Positions 15,746 through 24,088 are shown, counted from the stretch's first letter. The stretch: 62,091 bases of DNA from Candidatus Peribacteraceae bacterium (GCA_030750465.1 JASMHZ010000003.1:1-62091); one strand, 5' to 3'. Notes: generated from the letters alone by a model not told the origin. Made by a program: numbers and translations.

Positions 15746-16696
15746 ATGGAGAACAATAGAGTCATTGCTGGTTTACTCAGTCAGATTGCAGCTTTGTTAC
15801 AAGAGCAGGGAGTCGATTTTAAGCCCGCTGCATATAGGCGTGCGGCTCAGGTTATCGAGGAATTAGACAAAGATGTTTCCGAGATCGGAGACGAGAAAGA
15901 ACTTAAGAAGCTGCCGGGAATAGGAGATGCAATTGCCGGCAAGATTGTTGAGTATTTAGAAACCGGTAAGATGACAGCTTTGGAGGATATGCGAATCACT
16001 CAGGATAATATTCCAGCTGAACTTATGGACATAGAAGGTCTCGGGCCTGCGCGCGTACGTCAAATACAATCAGAGTTTGGAGTTAAGACAGTTGCTGATC
16101 TGATTAAAGTTGCGGAAGAGGGGAAGCTGAGGTCTTTGCCCCGTTTTTCTGAACTTATGGAAAAGAAAGTTCTTGAAAATGCGAAGAGAGTTAAAGAAAG
16201 AATAAAAAGATTTCCGCGGGCAGAGATTAAGAATGATGTTGACAAGCTCCTTAAAAAAATAAAAGATCTAAAAGGAGTTGATCAGGTTGAGGTTGCGGGG
16301 TCATTTAGGCGAGAGAAAGAAACGGTGGGGGACATAGACATATTAGTTGTAACTTCAAAACCAAAAGAAGTTTCTGATGCTGTGGCTGAGCTAAAGGACG
16401 TCAGAAATGTTGTAGCCCATGGTGATAAGAAGCTTTCATTTGATTTAAAATCAGGATTACGTGTCGACGTGCGATTTGTGCGCAAAGATCAATGGGGTGT
16501 GGCACTTCTTTACTTCACAGGATCCAAAGAGCACAACATTGCGATGAGGAAAGTTGCGATTAAGAAAGGTTGGAAGCTAAATGAATATGGGCTTTTCAAA
16601 GGAGATGCTGTGATTGCAAGTAAGACGGAAGAGGAGATCTATAAGAAATTAGAATTAGATTATTGTGAGCCTAGGAACAGGGTAGGAAAGCTTTAA
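15746..16696 (+). CDS. DNA polymerase X family, polymerase region only
   Basis: 316 residues. An N-terminal 8-kDa-like domain with helix-hairpin-helix motifs (LPGIGDAIAGKI; IEGLGPARVRQI) precedes the nucleotidyltransferase palm, with catalytic aspartates in GSFRREKETVGDIDILV and RVDVRFV. The thumb ends with FTGSKEHNIAMR and LNEYGLF. Bacterial PolX usually continues into a PHP phosphoesterase domain (about 570 residues in all); here the protein stops after the polymerase. Role: gap filling in base excision or end-joining repair. Consensus TATAAT (15734-15739) is 6 nt from the ATG. Confidence 0.9.
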   Translation: MENNRVIAGLLSQIAALLQEQGVDFKPAAYRRAAQVIEELDKDVSEIGDEKELKKLPGIGDAIAGKIVEYLETGKMTALEDMRITQDNIPAELMDIEGLGPARVRQIQSEFGVKTVADLIKVAEEGKLRSLPRFSELMEKKVLENAKRVKERIKRFPRAEIKNDVDKLLKKIKDLKGVDQVEVAGSFRREKETVGDIDILVVTSKPKEVSDAVAELKDVRNVVAHGDKKLSFDLKSGLRVDVRFVRKDQWGVALLYFTGSKEHNIAMRKVAIKKGWKLNEYGLFKGDAVIASKTEEEIYKKLELDYCEPRNRVGKL

Positions 16697-16702
16697 AAGT
16701 GT

Positions 16703-16731
16703 TTGATAGTTAATATTCTTTGTTATATAAC
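16703..16731 (+). promoter_or_regulatory. Sigma70-type promoter of the Arg-rich small ORF
   Basis: TTGATA (16703-16708), a 17-nt spacer and TATAAC (16726-16731). The ATG lies 46 nt downstream, leaving a normal leader with a Shine-Dalgarno, unlike the leaderless genes around it. Confidence 0.5.
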
Positions 16732-16777
16732 ATATTTGTCTCTGTCTTCATTAGAAACACCCAAAAGGAGGTGACAT

Positions 16778-16900
16778 ATGTCGGGTACTCGCCGGCACAA
16801 CAAGCGAAGAAGACGCAATTGCTCGAAACCCCGGTCTCCCTGGAGAAGAAAGCCGAATGTTCTCCGGCAGAAGTCCGGAGGCGGAAGACAACCATGCTAA
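16778..16900 (+). CDS. 40-residue Arg-rich peptide with a perfect Shine-Dalgarno
   Basis: The ORF starts at ATG 16778, 6 nt after AGGAGG within AAAAGGAGGTGACAT, the best ribosome-binding site in the window. The product has 12 arginines and 4 lysines in 40 residues (MSGTRRHNKRRRRNC at the start) and two cysteines; it looks nucleic-acid binding. An intrinsic terminator follows at 16926-16957. I do not recognise it. A different frame through the same DNA is also open, but only this one fits the ribosome-binding site. Confidence 0.55.
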   Translation: MSGTRRHNKRRRRNCSKPRSPWRRKPNVLRQKSGGGRQPC

Positions 16901-16925
16901 ACTGACCAATTGGTTCAGTACGGCG

Positions 16926-16957
16926 AACGGCTCCGACCGACTTAGGGGCCGTTTTTT
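16926..16957 (+). terminator. Intrinsic terminator after the Arg-rich ORF
   Basis: Arms AACGGCTCC (16926-16934) and GGGGCCGTT (16945-16953) pair over nine positions including one G-T, followed by a T6 tract. Confidence 0.85.
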
Positions 16958-16994
16958 CTTTTCATAAACTCAATTCATTTGTAAAGTTATCTGT

Positions 16995-17085
16995 GGAGAG
17001 ATCGCATAGTTGGTCTAGTGCGCCCGCTTGGAGTGCGGGTAGGCCCGCAAGGGTCTCGGGGGTTCGAATCCCCCTCTCTCCGCCA
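16995..17085 (+). tRNA. tRNA-Ser (anticodon GGA)
   Basis: Acceptor arms GGAGAGA and TCTCTCC pair perfectly; the 3' CCA is encoded. The anticodon loop is CTTGGAG with GGA, the T loop is GGTTCGAATCC, and the long variable arm is typical of type II serine tRNA. The segment downstream (17.1-18.75 kb) differs in composition from its surroundings, so the tRNA could have been an integration site, although I found no repeated 3' end. Confidence 0.95.
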
Positions 17086-17492
17086 AGCATTACACTAATG
17101 GCACCACGAATGGTTTCGCTATGGAGAGTGGACTTTGGATCTTTTCGCTTATTAAGTCCTGTTTAAGCCTTAACATGCTTCAAAGGGTACTAATCCTGCT
17201 TACCTATGATTGCAGGGCACTAAGGGCGACTCGGGGTAGTTTGTACTTGTTGCCGCAAGTGAGTTGTATCCTCTCTGTAGCTCCTATAAGTAAATTTGGG
17301 TCACTGAAGTTTACGATCGCTACTCTAAATCGAATCAAACCTCCGTAAACTCATCAAGTGTCTTGCAGCTTCTTCGTTATTCATCTCGGAAGAAAGTTCC
17401 CGAAGTTTTCGCTGCGCGGCTACAGCCGAAGCCGACCAGGGAAGAGCGCCAGTAGTCGTCAGGATAGGCGGTAGTGTCAATCAAGACGAGCC
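17086..17492. other. Intergenic stretch downstream of tRNA-Ser without a convincing gene
   Basis: 407 bases. A 35-codon minus-strand ORF (17484-17377, TTG start, containing AYPDDYWRSS) follows the 186-residue ORF directly and may be a decayed continuation. It is joined by ATGA overlap to a 19-codon ORF. I see no tmRNA or RNase P signature and no tRNA 3'-end duplication. Confidence 0.4.
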
Positions 17493-18053
17493 TTATTCTG
17501 CCCCCTGTACACGGCGTAGCGGCTCCGGATCCGGTGCAGATTCTAGGGCTGCAATCATATCTGGTACCGATTTATCACGGTTCGCTTTTACCCACTCAGT
17601 AGCGGCAAACAGCCAATCTGGCACCTGAAAGCTGGGCGGGTTACCAACCGCATCAATTGACGTTGTAGCCTGCTCTTTAAGTGCTCTATCTGTTCCCTTT
17701 TCAAAGCCGAGCATATTTTTGGCTGCCGTACGCATCTCAGCAGTAATAGCATCCGTACCTTCTTCTGTAATACGTTCTAATTCTGGCTTGTTTGCCTGCA
17801 TGTACAAAACGCGAACAGGTGTGAAGTCGCCACTTTGCAAGCAGGCTGCCAAGGTTTGTAGATATTTATCTCGGCTCACCCCCTGAGCAATAGTTGCCAT
17901 CATGTTGCTGGCAACATTCATGGTTTGCATTGGCGTAGTGCTAGAAAGCACTGTAAATACATCTTTATTAGCCAATATATCGGCTTTGTACGGCATAAGG
18001 TCAGCAATGTCTGCTGTCTCTGGTGTGCCTTGGTCTGATTCAAATTTAATCAT
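17493..18053 (-). CDS. Unrecognised 186-residue protein in a GC-rich island
   Basis: An acidic, mostly helical, soluble-looking protein with no signal peptide or membrane segment. Segments such as VSRDKYLQTLAACLQSGDF and TAEMRTAAKNMLGFEKG look like real protein, but I cannot assign a family. The gene follows another minus-strand fragment by 11 bases. Codon use is more GC-rich than the flanking chromosome. It may belong to a transferred element inserted beside tRNA-Ser. Confidence 0.5.
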   Translation of the reverse strand: MIKFESDQGTPETADIADLMPYKADILANKDVFTVLSSTTPMQTMNVASNMMATIAQGVSRDKYLQTLAACLQSGDFTPVRVLYMQANKPELERITEEGTDAITAEMRTAAKNMLGFEKGTDRALKEQATTSIDAVGNPPSFQVPDWLFAATEWVKANRDKSVPDMIAALESAPDPEPLRRVQGAE

Positions 18054-18064
18054 AATAACGGGGG

Positions 18065-18340
18065 TTAAGCTGCGTTTCTAAGAGTACCACGACCTTGGTC
18101 ACGAAGTTGTTTAAGAAGTGCCTTAGCGTCATCAAGTTTGCCTGAGACAGAAAGTTGACCAATTTCTTCAAACACCTCACTGGCAGTTTGTGTAATTGAT
18201 CCACGCCTTGGGGCAACTCGGGTTAAGGTATAAGTGTCATCAAATTTTCGAGCCACAGTGTTTATGACGTTGTTAAAGTCGTCAATGACGGTTACGCCTG
18301 CAAGGGCTGGCAGACTGGTTACGAAGGCGGCAAACGCTTT
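18065..18340 (-). pseudogene. 5'-truncated gene fragment, unknown function
   Basis: The frame is open to 18457, but only the part ending in VFEEIGQLSVSGKLDDAKAL and LRDQGRGTLRNAA looks like native protein. Its upstream portion lies antisense to a second open frame on the plus strand that also looks native, and neither has a start codon near the overlap. I read this as two gene fragments joined head to head around 18300-18340. The exact junction is uncertain. Confidence 0.4.
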
Positions 18341-18682
18341 GTTGTAACTCGGGAAGCCAACTCGTTCGCAGTCGAACACCAAGACGACCCAACAGCTCTG
18401 GGGACTATCGTCATCGCGGTTTTCCGCGGTGAGCGACCCAAGTCGGTCCCGTCGCAAAAGCGTGGAGGAAAGGGTATTGGCACTGGCGTTGGCGAGGATT
18501 TCGACAATCTGCTTGCGGATTCAGATTTCCAAACCAGGCCTTATGCCTACTCACTCTATTACTTCCGCTACGCGACGCACAGACAGTTGGTCGAATGGGG
18601 AGTCAAACCCAAACATTCGGTGGCCGCTTCCGGCAACCGTCTGTTCCCGGGCGACAATCCATTCATCAGCCTCAACAAATGA
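18300..18682 (+). pseudogene. 5'-truncated gene fragment ending at a strong terminator
   Basis: The plus-strand frame ending at TGA 18680-18682 is open from 18227 and contains plausible protein (FVVTREANSFAVEHQDDP; DFQTRPYAYSLYYFRYAT; GDNPFISLNK) but no ATG, GTG or TTG for over 100 codons. A perfect terminator hairpin follows. It probably is the 3' half of a gene whose start was lost in a rearrangement. Family unknown. Confidence 0.4.
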
Positions 18683-18711
18683 CACCCCATTCCGAAAATC
18701 AGGAAAAACAG

Positions 18712-18740
18712 GACGGCAGCTCGTAGCTGCCGTCTTTGTT
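18712..18740 (+). terminator. Intrinsic terminator
   Basis: A perfect 10-bp stem, GACGGCAGCT (18712-18721) and AGCTGCCGTC (18725-18734), with loop CGT and a T-rich tail. Confidence 0.85.
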
Positions 18741-18749
18741 ATGCGGAAA

Positions 18750-18977
18750 TTACTTCTCACAACTAGCCATGCAACATGCCATGCTCTTTATCCAGAGGTG
18801 GGATGTTATTGCGAATGCAATAATGGCAAGCGAAGCGCCTGTTGTTCCAAATGTAGCTCCTGCTCCTACAAAGTGGGTTTCATAGATACCTGCCAGGGAA
18901 GCAAGCATAGCGAGAAATGTTAATACGTTTATTACCCATCGGAGTGCTTGTATGGAAGAAGGGTTAGGTTTGCTCAT
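18750..18977 (-). CDS. Small two-helix membrane protein
   Basis: 75 residues from ATG 18977. Two hydrophobic segments (WVINVLTFLAMLASLAGIYE and FGTTGASLAIIAFAITSHLW) are separated by a short loop, and the C-terminus is cysteine-rich (SMACCMASCEK). Function unknown. A further in-frame ATG at 18998 would add seven residues. Confidence 0.5.
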   Translation of the reverse strand: MSKPNPSSIQALRWVINVLTFLAMLASLAGIYETHFVGAGATFGTTGASLAIIAFAITSHLWIKSMACCMASCEK

Positions 18978-19043
18978 GGTGTGTAAGGGGAACATCATTT
19001 GATAGGGTACCTTTTTTGGTTGTTTTAAACAATATCAGGGGGG

Positions 19044-19163
19044 TAATTGACAATTGAAAATGGACAATTGACAATTGACAATTGACAATTGACAATTCTA
19101 AAGAGAATTTGAGCTTGTTCTCGCTTGCGCATTGTCAATTGTCAATTGTTCATTGTCAATTTG
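19044..19163. repeat. Dispersed palindromic repeat A4
   Basis: The longest A-family copy: five consecutive GACAATT units in the left arm, the core TCTAAAGAGAAT and GTTCTCGCTTGCGCATTG, then GTCAATTGTCAATTG in the right arm. The extra arm units compared with A1 show that arm copy number varies between copies while the core is kept. Confidence 0.9.
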
Positions 19164-19203
19164 TTAAACAAAACCAATATCATTCATGTATGCTTGGTGC
19201 ATC

Positions 19204-21576
19204 ATGAAGCTCTCTCTAAACTGGGTATCCGACTTTGTAGACCTCAAAGAGATCGATCCGCAGAAGATTGCCGATCGCCTAACCTCCTCTGTAGCAGAAG
19301 TGGAAGAAATTTCGGGACAAGGAGGTTTTTTGGATGGATGTTGTGTTGGAAAGGTACTTAAGCTCAGCGCACATCCTGATGCGGACAGGCTTCAGCTTTG
19401 CGATGTGGAAACGGATCGTGGAAAAGTACGAGTCGTCTGTGGGGGGACGAATCTCCGAGAAGGGATGAGGATTGCATTCGCGCATGTTGGGACGAAGGTC
19501 AAAGACCCAAAGAGTGGCGGAGAGTTTGAACTTAAGAAAGTTAAGATAAGAGGAGAAGATAGCAATGGAATGATCTGTGCAGCAGAAGAGTTGGAGCTTT
19601 CTATGCAATATCCGCCTAAGCCGGAAGAGGGCGAATGGCCTGTAATTGATTTTGGAAGCGGGGATAAAGATGTTGGAAAGGCGCTCAGCGAATTCATTGG
19701 AGGCGGAGATATTGTGTTTCACATTGATAACCATTCAATTGCACATCGTCCTGACCTATTTTCTCAAGTCGGCTTCGCGCGCGAGTTCGTTGCCTTGGGA
19801 CTGGCTACTTGGAAGAAAGATCGCCCGAATTTTGCGGACCATAAGCTTCCTTCTGCAAAACTTCCCTTCAAAAACATTTTGGACTGTAAGGACAAGATTC
19901 CAAATTACCACGCATGCTTAATGGAGATTGATAATGTTGGTGAAACTCCGGATTGGATGAAGCAGAGGTTGGAAGCAGTAGGCTTCAGATCACTTTACCT
20001 TCCAATTGATATTACAAACTTCGTGATGGTTGAAGTTGGAATGCCTTTGCACAGCTTCGATGCTGGTGATTTTAAGGGAGATATTCGAACAAGGCTCAGT
20101 AAAAAAGGCGAGAAGATTACGACTTTGGATGAAAAAGAACGTGAGCTTCCCGAAGGAGCAATTGTACTAAGCGATGATGATGGAATCTTCGACCTTTTGG
20201 GCGTTATGGGGGGACTGCGAAGCTCTACAAAAGATTCAACAAAGCGAGTTTATCTTCACAGCGCCGGAGTTGAGCCTGCATCAATCAGAAAAACAATTAT
20301 GGCAACAGGCCATAGGACAGATGCCGCGACTATTTATGAAAAAGGAGTTCCCAATGTGATTGTTAAGCAAGGATTCAATCGCGCACTGCAGCTATTTCTC
20401 GATCTGGTTCCCGGAGCAAAGGTAATATCTTCGCAGGACAGCTGGGGTGATGATGGAAAAGCGAAACCAATCAAATTATCAGCCAAGAGAGCTTCAGAAT
20501 TCCTCGGCGCTGATATTCCTGCAAAGACCACAGCCAAAATCCTAAAAGATCTGGAGTTTAAAGTTGAAGGATCAGGAGATTCACTCACAGTCACTCCTCC
20601 TTTGCATCGCTTGAGTGATGTTTCTGGCCCGCACGATTTGATTGAGGAAGTGGGAAGGATATTTGGATACGATAACATTGAATCACAGATGCCGTGTGCA
20701 TCTATCGAGCCTCCTCCGCGCGATGAGCGAGTTCATTTGGTCAGAGATTCGCTCAAAGAGTCGGGTTTTGTGGAAATTCTCCCGTTATCTTTGGTAGGCC
20801 CTGCGTTAATTGATAAGTGCGGAATGGATCCTGGTAATTGCATTGCAATAGAGAATTCACTTGGTGAAGAAACCTCTTTGATGCAGCCGCATTCGCTTCT
20901 AGGATTATTGGAACATGCTGAAAATAATTTATTGAATGTTGAATCTCAACTTTGCACCTTTCATTGGGGGCAGGTTTTCGATAAAGAAGGCAAGGATCAA
21001 ATAGAACTTGGTGCGTTGGTTGCAAGCAGAGTTGAATCGGGAATAGATGATGATCCATTTTTGAAACTAAAATCTGCGATCAAGAATGCACTCAAGTCAT
21101 CCGGATATCATATGAGAGTCGAGACTATGAAAAACTCGTCATCATTTATGCATCCTGGACGCAGAGCTCAGATAGTGGTTGGCAAGGACACAGTGGGGGA
21201 GATATTCGAAGTGCATCCCTTTGTTCGCAAGAACTTTGGCCTTCCAATGCGCACAGCGGGACTCAGGATCAACCTTTCAGTACTCTTTGATATTGTGCCA
21301 TCCAAGAAGTATTCCAAGTCGGTACCTCAATTTCCTGCGATTACATATGACATCACTATCCCATTCTCGCAGGACAAGAGTGCTGGTGAATTGCTAAAGA
21401 AAATCAAGAAGACATCCAAACTCTTGGAGAGTGTTGAAGTTGCAAAGCTATACTCAAAAGACAAAATGCAGGACTACAATCTAACAATCAGATGTACATA
21501 TAGAGCGTCTGATAGGACTTTGAAGGAGGAGGAGGCGAAGGAGGAGCATAAGGCGGTGTTGGCGTTGGTCGGTTGA
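19204..21576 (+). CDS. pheT: Phenylalanyl-tRNA synthetase beta subunit
   Basis: 790 residues, a full-length bacterial PheT. It starts MKLSLNWVSDFVDL; a tRNA-binding (EMAP) domain spans about residues 40-155 (VGKVLKLSAHPDADRLQLC), followed by B3/B4 editing, B5, and a C-terminal anticodon-binding domain (YPAITYD-like QFPAITYDITIPF). It pairs with PheS to charge tRNA-Phe, but no pheS is in this window, so the usual pheST operon is split or lies elsewhere. TATGCT (19189-19194) is 9 nt before the chosen ATG; an in-frame ATG at 19186 overlaps that hexamer. The stop abuts repeat D3. Confidence 0.95.
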   Translation: MKLSLNWVSDFVDLKEIDPQKIADRLTSSVAEVEEISGQGGFLDGCCVGKVLKLSAHPDADRLQLCDVETDRGKVRVVCGGTNLREGMRIAFAHVGTKVKDPKSGGEFELKKVKIRGEDSNGMICAAEELELSMQYPPKPEEGEWPVIDFGSGDKDVGKALSEFIGGGDIVFHIDNHSIAHRPDLFSQVGFAREFVALGLATWKKDRPNFADHKLPSAKLPFKNILDCKDKIPNYHACLMEIDNVGETPDWMKQRLEAVGFRSLYLPIDITNFVMVEVGMPLHSFDAGDFKGDIRTRLSKKGEKITTLDEKERELPEGAIVLSDDDGIFDLLGVMGGLRSSTKDSTKRVYLHSAGVEPASIRKTIMATGHRTDAATIYEKGVPNVIVKQGFNRALQLFLDLVPGAKVISSQDSWGDDGKAKPIKLSAKRASEFLGADIPAKTTAKILKDLEFKVEGSGDSLTVTPPLHRLSDVSGPHDLIEEVGRIFGYDNIESQMPCASIEPPPRDERVHLVRDSLKESGFVEILPLSLVGPALIDKCGMDPGNCIAIENSLGEETSLMQPHSLLGLLEHAENNLLNVESQLCTFHWGQVFDKEGKDQIELGALVASRVESGIDDDPFLKLKSAIKNALKSSGYHMRVETMKNSSSFMHPGRRAQIVVGKDTVGEIFEVHPFVRKNFGLPMRTAGLRINLSVLFDIVPSKKYSKSVPQFPAITYDITIPFSQDKSAGELLKKIKKTSKLLESVEVAKLYSKDKMQDYNLTIRCTYRASDRTLKEEEAKEEHKAVLALVG

Positions 21577-21577
21577 T

Positions 21578-21606
21578 CGGGTTCGGTTTTCGGGTTCGGG
21601 TGCGGT
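21578..21606. repeat. Microrepeat D3 (GGGTTCGGTTTTC)
   Basis: Short run of the D-family unit directly after the pheT stop and before the cobalamin adenosyltransferase start. Confidence 0.75.
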
Positions 21607-21622
21607 ATGATTATTGTCCATT

Positions 21623-22147
21623 ATGTCAGTTACAACTAGAACCGGCGATGGGGGATACTCACGTTTATTGACAGGGGAGCGTGTTTCAAAAGGTTGTTTC
21701 AGATTAGAAGCATACGGAACTGTTGATGAACTTAATGCTGTAATCGGAGTTGTGATGGCGGAAGATGGAAGCGATAAGTTTCCGTTGGGTGATCTTCAGA
21801 AGCTCTTATTCTTGATCGGATCTGATCTTGCGACTCCAGAAGATTCTCAAGTAAACATAAAGCGAGTGTCACCTGATGATGTAAAGATAATTGATGAATG
21901 GATAGCAGAATTAGAATCAGCTTTACCAGAACTTAAGAGGTTCATACTTCCAAGCGGTTCAAAATTAGGATCGTTTCTGCATTTAGCTCGCACCGTGTGC
22001 AGAAGAGCAGAGCGATGCACGGTCAGATTATCCGAAAAGGAAAAGATCAATGAGCAGATTCATATATTTTTAAATCGTCTAAGTGATTATCTGTTTCTTT
22101 GTGCGAGGCAGGCTAATAGAGTGGAAGGCTCAGAGACTGAAATATAA
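21623..22147 (+). CDS. Cob(I)alamin adenosyltransferase, PduO type
   Basis: 174 residues matching PduO-type ATP:corrinoid adenosyltransferases: the N-terminal TRTGDGGYSRLLTGERVSK phosphate-binding segment, YGTVDELNAVIG, and C-terminal LARTVCRRAERCTV. It transfers the adenosyl group of ATP to cob(I)alamin. No B12-dependent enzyme is in the window. ATG 21623 is preferred over an in-frame TTG at 21614. A palindrome follows the stop. Confidence 0.9.
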   Translation: MSVTTRTGDGGYSRLLTGERVSKGCFRLEAYGTVDELNAVIGVVMAEDGSDKFPLGDLQKLLFLIGSDLATPEDSQVNIKRVSPDDVKIIDEWIAELESALPELKRFILPSGSKLGSFLHLARTVCRRAERCTVRLSEKEKINEQIHIFLNRLSDYLFLCARQANRVEGSETEI

Positions 22148-22148
22148 T

Positions 22149-22189
22149 TGTATGTACAATGCCTGCCTGCCAGCAGGCAGGTACATACA
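22149..22189. terminator. Long palindrome between convergent genes
   Basis: Outer arms TGTATGTAC and GTACATACA enclose CCTGCCTG-CCAG-CAGGCAGG. It lies right after the adenosyltransferase stop and before the convergent membrane-protein gene, so it probably acts as a bidirectional terminator. Confidence 0.65.
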
Positions 22190-22192
22190 CCT

Positions 22193-22513
22193 CTAAATCA
22201 TTGTTTCACCTTTAGGTAACCCGAGTACTTCCCAAAAATTCAAAACAACCAGGAATAGGAAGAAGATGATCAGAGGAATGGTAATTGCGAGTGCGAGAGC
22301 ATTGGCCGGCTTTTCATTTGGATTAAGGCTTCTAAATAAACTCAAACCTCCATACATGATTGTGACGAATGCGAATGGCAGATCAGCTCGTTGCATCCAC
22401 CATGCCGCGGCAGTCATCATCATTTCATTCTTTAAAAGGAAATAAGCTGCAAAGAAGCTTATGCCTAAAGCAAAGAATAGGAAAGCGGAGAGTTGATGTA
22501 AGTATTTGACCAT
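22193..22513 (-). CDS. Small polytopic membrane protein, unknown function
   Basis: 106 residues with three hydrophobic helices (FLFFALGISFFAAYFLL; LPFAFVTIMYGGLSLF; ALAITIPLIIFFLFLVVLNF). TATTCT (22522-22527) lies 8 nt upstream of the ATG. No family recognised; it sits alone between convergent and same-strand neighbours. Confidence 0.6.
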   Translation of the reverse strand: MVKYLHQLSAFLFFALGISFFAAYFLLKNEMMMTAAAWWMQRADLPFAFVTIMYGGLSLFRSLNPNEKPANALALAITIPLIIFFLFLVVLNFWEVLGLPKGETMI

Positions 22514-22561
22514 CGAGTATTAGAATACTGGAATACAGGAATTCAGGAAATCCCAAGTGTT

Positions 22562-22702
22562 CTATTTCTTTTTCTGTACTGTTACCCTCTTTCTGCCCTT
22601 TCTTCTGCGCCTATTTAGCACCTCTCGTCCGTTTTTGGTCTTCATGCGGCTCATGAATCCATGTTTCCTTAAACGCCGGCGCCATTTGAGTTTTCCTAAC
22701 AT
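22562..22702 (-). CDS. rpmH: 50S ribosomal protein bL34
   Basis: 46 residues. The diagnostic bL34 core [20 protein letters not shown] is present, followed by [15 protein letters not shown] (22710-22715) lies 7 nt before the ATG. In most bacteria rpmH is next to rnpA and yidC near the origin; here the neighbours are a small membrane protein and an M16 peptidase, so that linkage is broken. Confidence 0.95.
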   Translation of the reverse strand: MLGKLKWRRRLRKHGFMSRMKTKNGREVLNRRRRKGRKRVTVQKKK

Positions 22703-22789
22703 CGGCGGAAGATTATGGGGTTTTGAGTTAGCGGTCAATAAAGTTTAATAGTTTTTGGTTTCTGGTTAGATTCAGCTAAACTTCAATTC

Positions 22790-24049
22790 ATGTTTAATAC
22801 CTCAAAATTAGAATCGGGCCTAAAGGTCCTATCTGCCCCACTAGATGGGACAGCATCTGTAACAGTATTGGTATTTGCGGGCGCAGGATCGCGTTACGAA
22901 ACAAATGAAGAACGCGGAATAAGCCATTTTTTGGAACATATGTTCTTTAAGGGTGGCAAGAAGTACAAGAATACCAAGGAGGTCAGTGCCGCTATAGACG
23001 GAGTTGGAGGAGACTTTAATGCGTTTACAGGCAAGGAATATGCCGGTTATTACGTCAAAGTAGCGGCCGAACACAAGGAATTGGCATGCGATGTACTTAG
23101 TGACATGCTTCTGAATGCGTCATTCCCTCCAGAGGATATTGAGCGTGAACGCGGAGTCATCATAGAAGAAGAAAGAATGTATCAAGATACTCCAATGTAT
23201 CGCGCGGGTTGGGATTTCGAAGAACTTGTATTCGGAGATCATCCCTTAGGATGGGACACGATTGGAAAGATGGAAGTTATAAACTCAGTTGGGCAAAAAG
23301 ATTTCCAGAAGCATAAAGATCTTCTATACACGCCAGATAACATTGTCGTCTCATTCTCAGGAAAAATTGATGAAGGTGAAGCAATGGAACTCTCCGACAA
23401 ATATTTCACCGGTGTTTCCGGATCAAAAGACCGCGAGTTTAATAAGTTTGATAACTACGGATCGGATCGCGTCTTCCTCAGAAATAAAGAAACCGAACAA
23501 GCGCACCTAGTTCTGGGAGTCCCCGGTGCAAATTCGTTAGGCGATGATTACTTTACGCAAAAACTCCTCGCAATAATCCTTGGGGGCAACATGAGCTCGC
23601 GCATGTTCTTAAACATCCGTGAAGCCAAGGGTCTTTGTTATTACATTTCTACCGATGATGATGCTTACCTGGACGCAGGCTCATTTTCCACTCGTGCGGG
23701 AGTAGATCAAACAAGATTGCACGAGGCAATTGAATGTATCAGTCATGAATATGCTGTATGTGCCAAGAAGGGAGTTACTGATGAAGAGCTGAAAAGATCA
23801 AAAGACTTCCTTAAAGGAAAAATTACCCTAAGTCTGGAAGACTCGGAAGAAGTTGCGCATTTTTACGGCAAACAAGAGCTCTTGTATCCGAAAGTAAGAA
23901 CGATCGAAGATTATTTTTCGGAGATAGAATCAGTTACGAAGGATAATGTGAATGAGTTAGCTCAAAAACTCCTCAAGCCGGAAGAGATGAGGTTGGTTGT
24001 GATCGGGAAAGAAAAAGATGAGGAAAAACTGAAAGGATTAATTAGTTGA
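22790..24049 (+). CDS. M16-family zinc metallopeptidase
   Basis: 419 residues. The inverse zinc motif HFLEH (in ISHFLEHMFFKG) with the downstream glutamate region IERERGVIIEEERMYQDTP marks an active M16 peptidase (processing-peptidase-like, PqqL/YmxG group). It likely degrades peptides in the cytoplasm. TAAACT (22777-22782) is 7 nt before the ATG. The ndk gene follows 39 bases downstream. Confidence 0.9.
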   Translation: MFNTSKLESGLKVLSAPLDGTASVTVLVFAGAGSRYETNEERGISHFLEHMFFKGGKKYKNTKEVSAAIDGVGGDFNAFTGKEYAGYYVKVAAEHKELACDVLSDMLLNASFPPEDIERERGVIIEEERMYQDTPMYRAGWDFEELVFGDHPLGWDTIGKMEVINSVGQKDFQKHKDLLYTPDNIVVSFSGKIDEGEAMELSDKYFTGVSGSKDREFNKFDNYGSDRVFLRNKETEQAHLVLGVPGANSLGDDYFTQKLLAIILGGNMSSRMFLNIREAKGLCYYISTDDDAYLDAGSFSTRAGVDQTRLHEAIECISHEYAVCAKKGVTDEELKRSKDFLKGKITLSLEDSEEVAHFYGKQELLYPKVRTIEDYFSEIESVTKDNVNELAQKLLKPEEMRLVVIGKEKDEEKLKGLIS

Positions 24050-24088
24050 TGATACTATTCTGATAGATTTATTTACTCCAATATCATA

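Noticed and set aside
16720..16905. 61-codon frame overlapping the Arg-rich ORF
   Set aside because: It starts at a TTG before the ribosome-binding site; the strong Shine-Dalgarno is placed for the ATG at 16778 in another frame.
17086..17492. Possible tmRNA or RNase P RNA after tRNA-Ser
   Set aside because: No tmRNA tRNA-like ends or tag ORF and no RNase P core (GAGGAAAGTCC, ACAGAA) can be found on either strand.
19044..19163. Short direct repeats considered as a CRISPR array
   Set aside because: Units are about 7-9 bp with no unique spacers, and the arms are inverted relative to each other; no cas gene is nearby.
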